Positions 1-5,784 of a stretch of DNA of 6,456 nucleotides are shown here, one piece after another (position 1 is the stretch's first letter; every line of letters begins with the position of its first letter). The stretch is from contig DXEZ01000166.1 of NCBI GenBank assembly GCA_019114715.1, positions 1 through 6,456 on the forward strand. Reading direction: 5' to 3'. Below the pieces are notes generated by a model that saw nothing but the letters and a program-made list of their open reading frames with translations, had not been told where the DNA came from and made no database searches. The position numbers and the translations under genes are program-made. The stretch comes from Candidatus Sphingobacterium stercoripullorum. GTDB lineage: Bacteria > Bacteroidota > Bacteroidia > Sphingobacteriales > Sphingobacteriaceae.

Positions 1-43
1 TTTCTACTAAATATAAAATCTTGTTTATTAAGCTGTTAACCTT

Positions 44-84
44 AAAAAACGAAGGGTTTCCAAACGGGGAGAATGGAAACCCTT
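44..84 (-). terminator. Factor-independent terminator, minus strand
   Basis: Positions 52-62 and 74-84 form a perfect 11-bp inverted repeat around an 11-base loop. Read on the minus strand, the stem is followed by CG and then six T residues (plus-strand A run 44-49). On the plus strand no T run follows the stem, so the terminator faces left. The gene at 641-1060 already has its own terminator at 593-617. A second one about 500 bases further on suggests another minus-strand transcript starts in between. Confidence 0.75.
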
Positions 85-592
85 ACAAGACTAACCAATT
101 ATAAACCTAAATTATGATGAATGTGACGCAAAAGTAAGGTTTATATTTTACAATTCCAAACCTTGCAAACTACTAATGATATAAAATGAGGCTTAATGAC
201 GGTGCCGTGACGAACGGGGTTTTATAAGGGTTTCTAAGGCATAAAATAGGACTTTTCGCCTAAGATTAGGGGCAAACAAGTAGGCAAACTAAGCTAGTCG
301 CAAAATGTAAGGGAACGCTTATTAAGTGTAGCATATAAGGTTTGTTCCAGACAGGTGATATTTTATGCTAAGGCAAGTTTTAAAAATTTAGTTTAGGAAT
401 ACTAACTTCAAAACTTCCAGGTACCTATTAGGACAGACACTTAAGATCTAATGCTTGAAGAGTACTTTAGAGCGGTTTCTCAAGCTACCACCTAGGGCCA
501 ATGGGCCAAGAAGGTTAAATGAGAATGGGGCATACCATACTTAGCTACTGCCTATTAACCTACCGTCAATGTCAAAGAAATAATGCACCAAC
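85..592 (-). other. Gene-free stretch between two minus-facing terminators; possible non-coding RNA or leader
   Basis: All six frames are broken by frequent stops and no protein family is recognisable. The sequence is rich in short complementary segments: 136-142 with 158-164 (7 bp); 234-240 with 258-264 (one mismatch, plus an inner AAAA/TTTT); 329-335 with 364-370 (7 bp); and 239-247 with 360-368 (9 bp). The last two exclude each other. A weak Bacteroidota-type promoter can be read on the minus strand: TTG at 569-567, 19 bases, then TAGCTAAG at 547-540. It would start RNA near 533 and give roughly 480 nt up to the terminator at 44-84. I looked for tmRNA, RNase P RNA and tRNA signatures and found none. 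The stretch could also be a decayed intergenic region. That it is transcribed is inference. Confidence 0.25.
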
Positions 593-617
593 AAAAAAGC
601 CAGCGATTAAGCCGGCT
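593..617 (-). terminator. Terminator of the DUF3127 gene
   Basis: On the minus strand AGCCGGC, a six-base loop TTAATC, and GCTGGCT make a 7-bp stem with one G-U pair (611-617 with 598-604). A run of six T follows immediately (plus-strand A run 593-598). It lies 24 bases after the stop codon of the minus-strand gene at 641-1060, where a terminator of that gene should be. Confidence 0.85.
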
Positions 618-640
618 AAAGAAAAATTCTTTTTTAACAA

Positions 641-1060
641 TTAGAACGGTAAGTCATCCTCTCCACTGTCATCGGAAGAACTTTTACTAAAGTCTGCTGC
701 TGGTGGATTATTTGTGCTACCACCTTGAGCAGGAGCATTTTGTTGTGGAGCACCACCGTAGTTCCCTGCGTTTGGTTGAACCATAACCTTATTTACTCTC
801 CAAGCTACTAAGGAGTTAAAATAAGTAGTTATCCCTTCTTTATTGGTCCATGGTCTACCTCGTAAATTAAAATGCACTTCGACTTCATCCCCGATGTTCA
901 GTCCTTCAAATATTTGAACCCTTTCTTGAGTAGCTTCAAATTTCAAATATTCAGGATACTGAGGATTCTCCTCGTACTTTACAATTAAATCTCTTTTTTG
1001 AAAAGTATCGGTAACTTGCTGTACCTTACCTATTTCATGAACTGTCCCTCTAATTTCCAT
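641..1060 (-). CDS. DUF3127 family protein with SSB-like acidic tail
   Basis: The 139-residue protein matches the DUF3127 family, common in Bacteroidota and of unknown function. Residues 1-94 carry the conserved core: FQKRDLIV (20-27), YPEYLKFEATQ (35-45), GDEVEVHFNLRGRPW (57-71) and TYFNSLVAWRV (79-89). This is a short beta-rich pattern suggestive of an OB fold. Residues 95-129 are a low-complexity Gly/Gln/Asn/Pro/Ser linker. The protein ends in an acidic tip, DDSGEDDLPF (130-139). The plan of core, disordered linker and DDLPF tip is that of bacterial single-stranded DNA-binding protein, whose tip recruits replication and repair enzymes. By analogy the protein may act with DNA or RNA and recruit the same partners, but this is inference. 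It is shorter than typical SSB and lacks a clear SSB core signature, so I do not call it ssb. The gene stands alone, has its own terminator and is divergent from the HD gene. The ATG at 1060 is the natural start because conserved sequence begins directly after it. Confidence 0.9.
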   Translation of the reverse strand: MEIRGTVHEIGKVQQVTDTFQKRDLIVKYEENPQYPEYLKFEATQERVQIFEGLNIGDEVEVHFNLRGRPWTNKEGITTYFNSLVAWRVNKVMVQPNAGNYGGAPQQNAPAQGGSTNNPPAADFSKSSSDDSGEDDLPF

Positions 1061-1081
1061 AGCTTAAATATTATTATTTGA

Positions 1082-1112
1082 TAAAACTACACAATTTTTT
1101 TAGTCCTTCTAA
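1082..1112 (-). promoter_or_regulatory. Candidate promoter of the DUF3127 gene
   Basis: On the minus strand TTA (1112-1110), a 20-base spacer, and TAGTTTTA (1089-1082) come close to the Bacteroidota pattern TTG-N19/20-TAnnTTTG, with one mismatch in each box. RNA would start near 1075, leaving a leader of about 15 bases before the ATG at 1060. The -33 box touches the palindrome at 1111-1128. This is pattern matching in A/T-rich DNA, so support is modest. Confidence 0.35.
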
Positions 1113-1131
1113 ATATGATTTCATATTTTTA
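1100..1131 (+). promoter_or_regulatory. Candidate promoter of the HD-domain gene
   Basis: TTA (1100-1102), 21 bases, and TATTTTTA (1124-1131) resemble the Bacteroidota -33/-7 elements with one mismatch in each box. RNA would start near 1138, about 55 bases before the ATG at 1193. The palindrome at 1111-1128 would sit between the two boxes and overlap the -7 box. Weak evidence in A/T-rich DNA. Confidence 0.25.
1111..1128. repeat. Perfect 8-2-8 palindrome in the divergent intergenic region, possible operator
   Basis: AAATATGA, TT, TCATATTT is a perfect inverted repeat with 8-base arms and a 2-base centre. It lies midway between two divergently transcribed genes and overlaps elements of both candidate promoters, a usual place for the site of a dimeric regulator. 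No regulator gene is nearby. Chance is possible given the A/T content. Confidence 0.4.
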
Positions 1132-1192
1132 TCAACAAAGGATAAGCCCGAGCAAAAGATAAAGAGGAAATGCCATCAAATTAAAACAAAAC

Positions 1193-1852
1193 ATGCAAGG
1201 TAGAGATAGTTTGATTCTAGAAAAGACAATTGACTATGTGAAACAAGAATTACACGGCATAGAAAGTGGACACGATTGGTTTCACATCCAACGGGTATTA
1301 ACCAATACCAATATGTTATTGGAGTTTGAAAAAGGAGATCCTCTTGTATGTCAATTAGCCGCTTTATTACACGATATTGCCGATAGTAAGTTTCACAGCG
1401 GCAATGAGGAGATAGGGCCATTGAAAGCCAAGGCCTTCTTAGAATCCATGAATATAAATGCTGAATCTATCGAACATGTAACTAGCATAATTAGAAACAT
1501 GTCTTTTTCTAGCAGTTTTTCTATGCCTACTTTCGATTCTCCAGAGTATCGCATTGTTCAGGATGCAGACCGGCTCGATGCAATTGGAGCGATAGGCATA
1601 GCTAGAGCCTTTAATTACGGTGGTTATAAAAACAGAGAAATATATAACCCTGAAATCCAAGTTCAAGAAATAAACACTTCTGAAGACTACAAATCCAACG
1701 CTGATCCAACTATCAACCATTTTTATGTAAAGCTCTTAAAGCTTAAAGATAAAATGAATACCAAAACAGCTAGAAGCATAGCAGAAAAAAGGCACGCGTT
1801 CATGCAGGCCTTCTTAGACCAATTTTATCAAGAATGGTCAGGAAAGGCATAA
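1193..1852 (+). CDS. HD-domain phosphohydrolase (YedJ/YpgQ-like)
   Basis: The 219-residue soluble protein belongs to the HD superfamily of metal-dependent phosphohydrolases. The order of motifs is typical: GHDWFHIQRV (26-35) with the first metal His (H31), LLHDIADSK (58-66) with the HD pair H60-D61, and VQDADRLDAIGAIGIAR (122-138) supplying the last Asp. This arrangement and length match Escherichia coli YedJ and Bacillus subtilis YpgQ; the latter has been described as a nucleotide pyrophosphohydrolase. A cytoplasmic role in nucleotide hydrolysis is therefore reasonable, but the substrate is not shown by the sequence. No signal peptide or membrane segment is seen. The ATG at 1193 is the only start after the in-frame stop at 1160-1162. 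It lacks a Shine-Dalgarno site and is preceded by A-rich sequence, as is common in this phylum. The gene diverges from the DUF3127 gene, and no clear terminator follows it in the 78 bases before the next gene. Confidence 0.9.
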   Translation: MQGRDSLILEKTIDYVKQELHGIESGHDWFHIQRVLTNTNMLLEFEKGDPLVCQLAALLHDIADSKFHSGNEEIGPLKAKAFLESMNINAESIEHVTSIIRNMSFSSSFSMPTFDSPEYRIVQDADRLDAIGAIGIARAFNYGGYKNREIYNPEIQVQEINTSEDYKSNADPTINHFYVKLLKLKDKMNTKTARSIAEKRHAFMQAFLDQFYQEWSGKA

Positions 1853-1930
1853 ACGTAAAATCTCTTGGTAATTCCATAGGTTAAAAAACCATCAGGTATA
1901 CGACTCTATTTTTATTTAAGAAACTCAACC

Positions 1931-2695
1931 ATGAAACTCAAACCACTGCTCATCCTTATGTTATTCCACATCGCCTTGCTAGCAGAAGCCCAAAAGCCTT
2001 TAACAGTTGCCCATAGAGGGGCATGGAAAAACACCAAAGCTCCAGAAAACTCTATAGAGGCCCTTTTACAGGCGGAAAAGCAAAAGCTCTGGGCAGTTGA
2101 ATTTGATGTACATCAAACTAAAGATTCCGTTTTGGTGGTCAATCACGACCCTGACTTCTATGGCATAGATATTGCAACATCGAGGTTCCAAGACATACTT
2201 AGTAAGAAGTTAGCAAACAACGAAAACATCCCTACTGCAGAAGCTTTTATAAGAACAGCCATGGAACAAACCAACCTACACCTTATATGCGAAATTAAGA
2301 GCAGCCCCTTAGGCTTGGAAGCCTCATTAAGCACCGCAGAAAAAGCTGTTTCACTGGTTAGAGAGTTAAATGCACAGCAGCAAGTGGACTTTATTGCTTT
2401 TAGCTGGGAAGTATGCCTTAAGATAAAAGAAATAGCTCCTGAGTTTGAGGTTTTATATCTTAATGGGGATAAAACACCTAATCAAGTTAAAGCTGCAAGC
2501 TTAGACGGGATTGATTACAATTACCAAACCTTCTTAAACAACCCCCAGTGGGTAAATGAAGCAAAGAATTTGGGCCTCAAGCTTAATGTTTGGACGGTAA
2601 ACAACAAAGAATTATTGCAGAAATTCAAGAAATACAAATTCGATTATATTACTACGGATGAACCCGAATTATTAACAGAAATTTTAAACAAATAA
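1931..2695 (+). CDS. Exported glycerophosphodiester phosphodiesterase (GDPD family)
   Basis: This enzyme should hydrolyse glycerophosphodiesters, the deacylated phospholipid head groups, to glycerol-3-phosphate and an alcohol. The 254-residue protein starts with a signal peptide: Lys2 and Lys4, a hydrophobic stretch 6-18, and a likely cut after A18-E19-A20. All GDPD landmarks are present: HRG (28-30) and H72 as the catalytic histidines, APENS (37-41), E57-F-D59 and E121 (LICEIKSS, 118-125) as metal ligands, and the closing NVWTVNN plus YITTDEPELL signatures near the C terminus. The length fits the family. It is probably periplasmic. Its stop is four bases before the start of the next exported hydrolase, so the two are very likely co-transcribed. 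A TATTTTTA box at 1907-1914 could be the -7 element of its own promoter, but no good -33 box accompanies it. The ATG at 1931 is supported because it starts a proper signal peptide. Confidence 0.93.
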   Translation: MKLKPLLILMLFHIALLAEAQKPLTVAHRGAWKNTKAPENSIEALLQAEKQKLWAVEFDVHQTKDSVLVVNHDPDFYGIDIATSRFQDILSKKLANNENIPTAEAFIRTAMEQTNLHLICEIKSSPLGLEASLSTAEKAVSLVRELNAQQQVDFIAFSWEVCLKIKEIAPEFEVLYLNGDKTPNQVKAASLDGIDYNYQTFLNNPQWVNEAKNLGLKLNVWTVNNKELLQKFKKYKFDYITTDEPELLTEILNK

Positions 2696-2699
2696 TAAA

Positions 2700-3551
2700 A
2701 TGATAAATAAAACACTTTTCGCTTTATTTGGCTTAATAGCTTGTTTTAGCTTAAACAGTCTTGCTCAGAACATGCACGTTGCAACTTACAATGTAAGGTT
2801 AAAGACTGATAGCGATGTCGGAAATTTATGGGACGACAGAAAGGAAGCACTTTGCAACTTAATTTCATTCCATGAATTCGATATATTCGGTACACAAGAA
2901 GGGTTCAAAGAGCAGCTGGATGACATGGTAAATCTTTTACCAAACTACGAATATATAGGGGTAGGTCGAGATGACGGGAAAGATAAGGGCGAGCATTCTG
3001 CAATTTTCTACAACACTTTTCGTTTTGAGAGCATTGAAAGCGGTACATTCTGGCTATCCGATTCGGATACAGAATCTCCCAATAAAGGATGGGATGCTGT
3101 ACTACCGCGAGTTTGCACATGGGGTATATTTAAGGACCTTTCTAATGATAAGCAGTTTATTTTTATGAATACACACTTCGATCACGTAGGAAAAGAAGCA
3201 AGGAAGAACAGCACTAAATTAATTTTAGATAAAGCTCAAGAGCTGGCTGGAAACATGCCTTTAATTTTAACGGGAGATTTCAATATAGACCAGAATAATG
3301 AAAGCTACCTTCTTTTGGCACACAGTGAAATAGTTTCGGACGTCTATGATTTAGCCCCTATTCGCTATGAACCTAGCTCAACTTTCAACGGCTGGGGAAA
3401 AAGTCTACAGGAGGGTAAAAGGATAGACCATATATTTATTAGCAATAACTTTTTGGTTAGTAAATACGGTATATTAACCGACACGTATATGGGGAAATAC
3501 CCATCGGATCACTTCCCTGTCTTCTCAGTCATAGAATGGGACAACGACTAA
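2700..3551 (+). CDS. Exported endonuclease/exonuclease/phosphatase-fold hydrolase
   Basis: The 283-residue protein has the full metal-dependent catalytic set of the EEP (DNase I-like) superfamily: TYNVR (29-33, N31), TQEGF (65-69, E67), R137, NTHFDH (157-162, H159), GDFN (192-195, D193 and N195), IDHIF (242-246, D243) and SDHFPV (269-274, D270 and H271). Members cleave phosphodiester or phosphomonoester bonds in nucleic acids, phosphoinositides or sphingomyelin. Secreted Bacteroidota members are usually unassigned, and the substrate cannot be read here. The N terminus is an export signal. Cleavage after S20-L21-A22 is likely, but L12-I13-A14-C15 also fits a lipobox, so a lipoprotein is possible although the signal would be very short. 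The gene begins four bases after the GDPD stop codon with no ribosome-binding site, suggesting translational coupling. Together the pair suggests phosphodiester or lipid head-group breakdown outside the cytoplasm. A hairpin follows at 3577. Confidence 0.9.
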   Translation: MINKTLFALFGLIACFSLNSLAQNMHVATYNVRLKTDSDVGNLWDDRKEALCNLISFHEFDIFGTQEGFKEQLDDMVNLLPNYEYIGVGRDDGKDKGEHSAIFYNTFRFESIESGTFWLSDSDTESPNKGWDAVLPRVCTWGIFKDLSNDKQFIFMNTHFDHVGKEARKNSTKLILDKAQELAGNMPLILTGDFNIDQNNESYLLLAHSEIVSDVYDLAPIRYEPSSTFNGWGKSLQEGKRIDHIFISNNFLVSKYGILTDTYMGKYPSDHFPVFSVIEWDND

Positions 3552-3576
3552 TGCCAGTAAAGTAAAGACATTATCC

Positions 3577-3618
3577 AAGCGCCTATCGGAATTTACATAT
3601 TCGCTTTAGGCGCTTTAT
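3577..3618 (+). terminator. Probable terminator after the EEP hydrolase gene
   Basis: AAGCGCCTA (3577-3585) pairs perfectly with TAGGCGCTT (3607-3615), giving a GC-rich 9-bp stem. An inner 4-bp helix (3589-3592 with 3599-3602) stacks within the loop. The stem ends in TTT and is followed by A/T-rich sequence rather than a long T run, so it is weaker than the other terminators here. It lies 25 bases after the stop codon and probably separates the phosphodiesterase pair from the DUF4197 operon. Confidence 0.6.
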
Positions 3619-3702
3619 AGTTTAAAATTCCTAGAAACTGGTGACAGTTCCCTATTCTTTTACCCCGCATTTTTTCGTATTTTACCGCCTTAAAAATATA
3701 AA

Positions 3703-4485
3703 ATGAAACTTTTAAAGAACAATAAGAAATTAGCATATTATCTATTGGCCGGCAGTGCTTTTACGTTTAGTAGCTGCGCCGAGTTTCAACAAATTGCAAA
3801 CCAAACGCAACAAGAGCGCAATACATCATCAACCAACACAAGCGCCTCTACCTCTGTCACTACTAATGAGGCGAATAGCGCCATAAAGCAAGCCCTCAGC
3901 AACGGACTTAACAACAGCATTAAATCACTCTCTGCAAAAGATGGATTTTTAGGAAATGCAGCCGTTAAAGTGCTGATGCCACCGGAGGTTCAAAAAGTTG
4001 AAAGCACCTTGCGCTCCATAGGCATGGGGAAAGTATGCGATCAATTTATAACAAGCATGAACCGGGCAGCAGAAAACGCCGTTAAAGAAGCAGCACCAGT
4101 TTTTGTAAATGCATTGTCTGGAATGACTGTACAAGATGCCATGAATATCCTATTAAATAGCCAACAGGATGCGGCAACAAGCTTCTTTAAAAACAACACT
4201 TCCGCTGAGCTCACCACAAGATTCCTCCCTATAGTGCAATCCGCACTGGGTAAGAACAATGTCAATACGTATTGGAATCAACTGGCTACTGCCTATAATA
4301 ACTTGCCTGTACAAGGGAAAGTAGAATCGGATTTAGACAACTATGTCACACAAAAAGCTATAGATGGGCTGTTTTTTAAAATAGCCGACGAAGAGAAAAA
4401 AATCCGTAATAACCTCCCAGGCTCAAGAACCACTGCAGGCCTGCAGAAAGTATTCGGTTGGGTAGATCAACAAAAGAAAAACTAA
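3703..4485 (+). CDS. DUF4197 domain lipoprotein
   Basis: This 260-residue protein of unknown function has a lipoprotein signal: five lysines within the first nine residues, a hydrophobic stretch 10-22, then F22-S23-S24-C25, so it is probably anchored through Cys25. Residues 29-57 form a Gln/Thr/Ser/Asn-rich linker. The rest is a largely helical DUF4197 domain, recognised by IKQALSNGLNNSIKSLS (61-77), DGFLGNAAVKVLMP (80-93), the hallmark MNRAAE (119-124), MTVQDAMNILLNSQQDAATSF in the middle, and EEKKIRNNLPGSRTTAGLQKVFG near the end (quoted in two motifs: EEKKIRNN from 230 and GSRTT from 240). The length is normal and the domain appears intact. The pepT ATG starts five bases after its stop, so the two are almost certainly co-transcribed. 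About 84 bases separate the gene from the preceding hairpin; the promoter should lie there, but no convincing box pair is visible. No biochemical role is known to me for the family. Confidence 0.9.
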   Translation: MKLLKNNKKLAYYLLAGSAFTFSSCAEFQQIANQTQQERNTSSTNTSASTSVTTNEANSAIKQALSNGLNNSIKSLSAKDGFLGNAAVKVLMPPEVQKVESTLRSIGMGKVCDQFITSMNRAAENAVKEAAPVFVNALSGMTVQDAMNILLNSQQDAATSFFKNNTSAELTTRFLPIVQSALGKNNVNTYWNQLATAYNNLPVQGKVESDLDNYVTQKAIDGLFFKIADEEKKIRNNLPGSRTTAGLQKVFGWVDQQKKN

Positions 4486-4490
4486 AGCAT

Positions 4491-5762
4491 ATGACAAATA
4501 GTAATAACCATATCAATTCTCTGCAAACAGAAAGTGTAACAGAACGCTTCCTGCGGTATGTACAAATTGATACACAGTCAGACCCCGAGTCCACCACATT
4601 CCCTTCTACTGAAAAACAGAAAAACTTAGGACGTTTATTGGTAGAAGAGTTACTAGAGCTGGGTGTGGGTGATGCACATTTAGATGAATACGGATATGTA
4701 TATGCTACGATCCCATCGAATTCAAGTAAAACAAATGTTCCAACAGTATGTTTTTGTTCCCATATGGACACCTCACCGGACTGTTCGGGTGAGCATGTAA
4801 AGCCTATAGTACATAAAAATTACCAAGGTCAGGATCTGGTTTTACCTGAAGATACGACCGAAGTGATAAGGCTGGAGAACCATCCGGATTTAAAAACACA
4901 AATCGGCAATGACCTCATAACGGCTTCCGGAGATACACTGCTAGGAGCGGACGATAAAGCGGGCGTCGCAGAGATTATGACCGCCGTTGAGATCTTAATG
5001 AAAACCCCTACTATAAAACACGGAGAAATAAAGATTTTATTTACCCCCGATGAAGAAATTGGTAGAGGAGTAGACTATGTAGATATCAAAAAGCTCAATG
5101 CCGACTTTGCTTACACTTTGGATGGAGAGCGTGCAGGCACCATAGAAGATGAGACTTTCTCAGCAGACAGTCTAAAGCTTACAATTCAGGGTGTGGAAAC
5201 GCATCCCGGATTTGCCAAAGGAAAGCTAGAAAATGCCTTAAAAATAGCATCGGATATTTTAGCTAGGTTACCCAAAGACCAGCTTTCACCGGAGACCACC
5301 TCCGGCAAAGAAGGGTTTATCCACCCCACCAATATAAAAGGAGACTCTGGATCCTGTGAACTGGACTTCATTTTAAGAAATCACGACACAAAGATCCTTA
5401 ACACTTACCCCAATAAAATAGAAGAGATCACTAAAGAAGTTCTTCAGCAGTATCCAAACTCGAGCTATAAAATCGCGGTCAGCGAGCAGTACCGCAACAT
5501 GAAAGAAGTTCTAGATCAACATCCAGAAATAATCAATGTGGGAATCGAAGCTATAAAAAGAGCAGGAATGGAGCCTGAAAAAAGAAGCATCAGAGGAGGA
5601 ACAGATGGGGCCAGACTTTCTTTTATGGGACTTCCATGTCCAAACGTTTTTACTGGTGGACATGCTTTTCATAGCCGACAAGAGTGGGTATCCGTGCAAG
5701 ACATGCAAAAAGCAATCTACACCATTTTACACATAGCAAACATTTGGGAAGAGCAAGCTTAA
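4491..5762 (+). CDS. pepT: Peptidase T (tripeptide aminopeptidase)
   Basis: Peptidase T is a cytoplasmic di-zinc aminopeptidase of the M20 family that releases the N-terminal residue of tripeptides. Agreement with E. coli PepT is strong along the whole length. Seen here are ERFLRYVQIDTQS (18-30), SHMDTSPDCSG (90-100) with metal His91 and catalytic Asp93, LLGADDKAGVAEIMTA (150-165) with bridging Asp154, TPDEEIGRG (185-193) with Glu188/Glu189, TLDGE (209-213) with Asp211, and TGGHAFHSRQEWV (388-400) where His394 should be the last ligand. Nothing essential is missing. With the ATG at 4491 the protein is 423 residues, close to the 408 of E. coli. An in-frame TTG at 4458 would add 11 residues and overlap the DUF4197 gene, and it is not favoured. 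The gene follows DUF4197 by five bases and precedes the nitroreductase by 22, so it is the middle gene of a probable operon. Confidence 0.96.
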   Translation: MTNSNNHINSLQTESVTERFLRYVQIDTQSDPESTTFPSTEKQKNLGRLLVEELLELGVGDAHLDEYGYVYATIPSNSSKTNVPTVCFCSHMDTSPDCSGEHVKPIVHKNYQGQDLVLPEDTTEVIRLENHPDLKTQIGNDLITASGDTLLGADDKAGVAEIMTAVEILMKTPTIKHGEIKILFTPDEEIGRGVDYVDIKKLNADFAYTLDGERAGTIEDETFSADSLKLTIQGVETHPGFAKGKLENALKIASDILARLPKDQLSPETTSGKEGFIHPTNIKGDSGSCELDFILRNHDTKILNTYPNKIEEITKEVLQQYPNSSYKIAVSEQYRNMKEVLDQHPEIINVGIEAIKRAGMEPEKRSIRGGTDGARLSFMGLPCPNVFTGGHAFHSRQEWVSVQDMQKAIYTILHIANIWEEQA

Positions 5763-5784
5763 TTTTTTTAATTATATTTTTTAA

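Noticed and set aside
271..289. GGCAAAC direct repeat with a 5-base spacer
   Set aside because: Only two 7-base copies; too short to be a CRISPR, iteron or integration repeat.
85..592. tmRNA, RNase P RNA, tRNA or degraded transposase in the gene-free left end
   Set aside because: No tmRNA tag frame or acceptor ends, no RNase P conserved core, no T-loop sequence, and no transposase-like peptide in any frame.
1439..1720. Minus-strand open frame opposite the HD gene
   Set aside because: The plus strand encodes a protein with all HD motifs; the antisense frame shows no family features.
1879..1890. GGTT-AAAA-AACC hairpin between the HD and GDPD genes as a terminator
   Set aside because: Four-bp, A/T-rich stem without a T run; too weak to separate transcription units.
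3636..3649. Small hairpin AACTG-GTGA-CAGTT upstream of the DUF4197 gene
   Set aside because: The GNRA-type loop is neat, but a 5-bp stem alone is expected by chance and no T run or partner element accompanies it.
4433..4446. Perfect 14-base palindrome CTGCAGGCCTGCAG
   Set aside because: It lies within the conserved C-terminal part of the DUF4197 coding region and is explained by codons for Thr-Ala-Gly-Leu-Gln; no regulatory reason for it is visible.
4458..4490. In-frame TTG start for pepT giving 11 extra residues
   Set aside because: It overlaps the end of the DUF4197 gene, adds residues with no PepT similarity, and a normal ATG at 4491 lies right after the upstream stop.
4376..4771. 131-codon open frame on the minus strand across the DUF4197-pepT junction
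   Set aside because: It is antisense to two well-supported genes, has no recognisable domain and no sensible start context.
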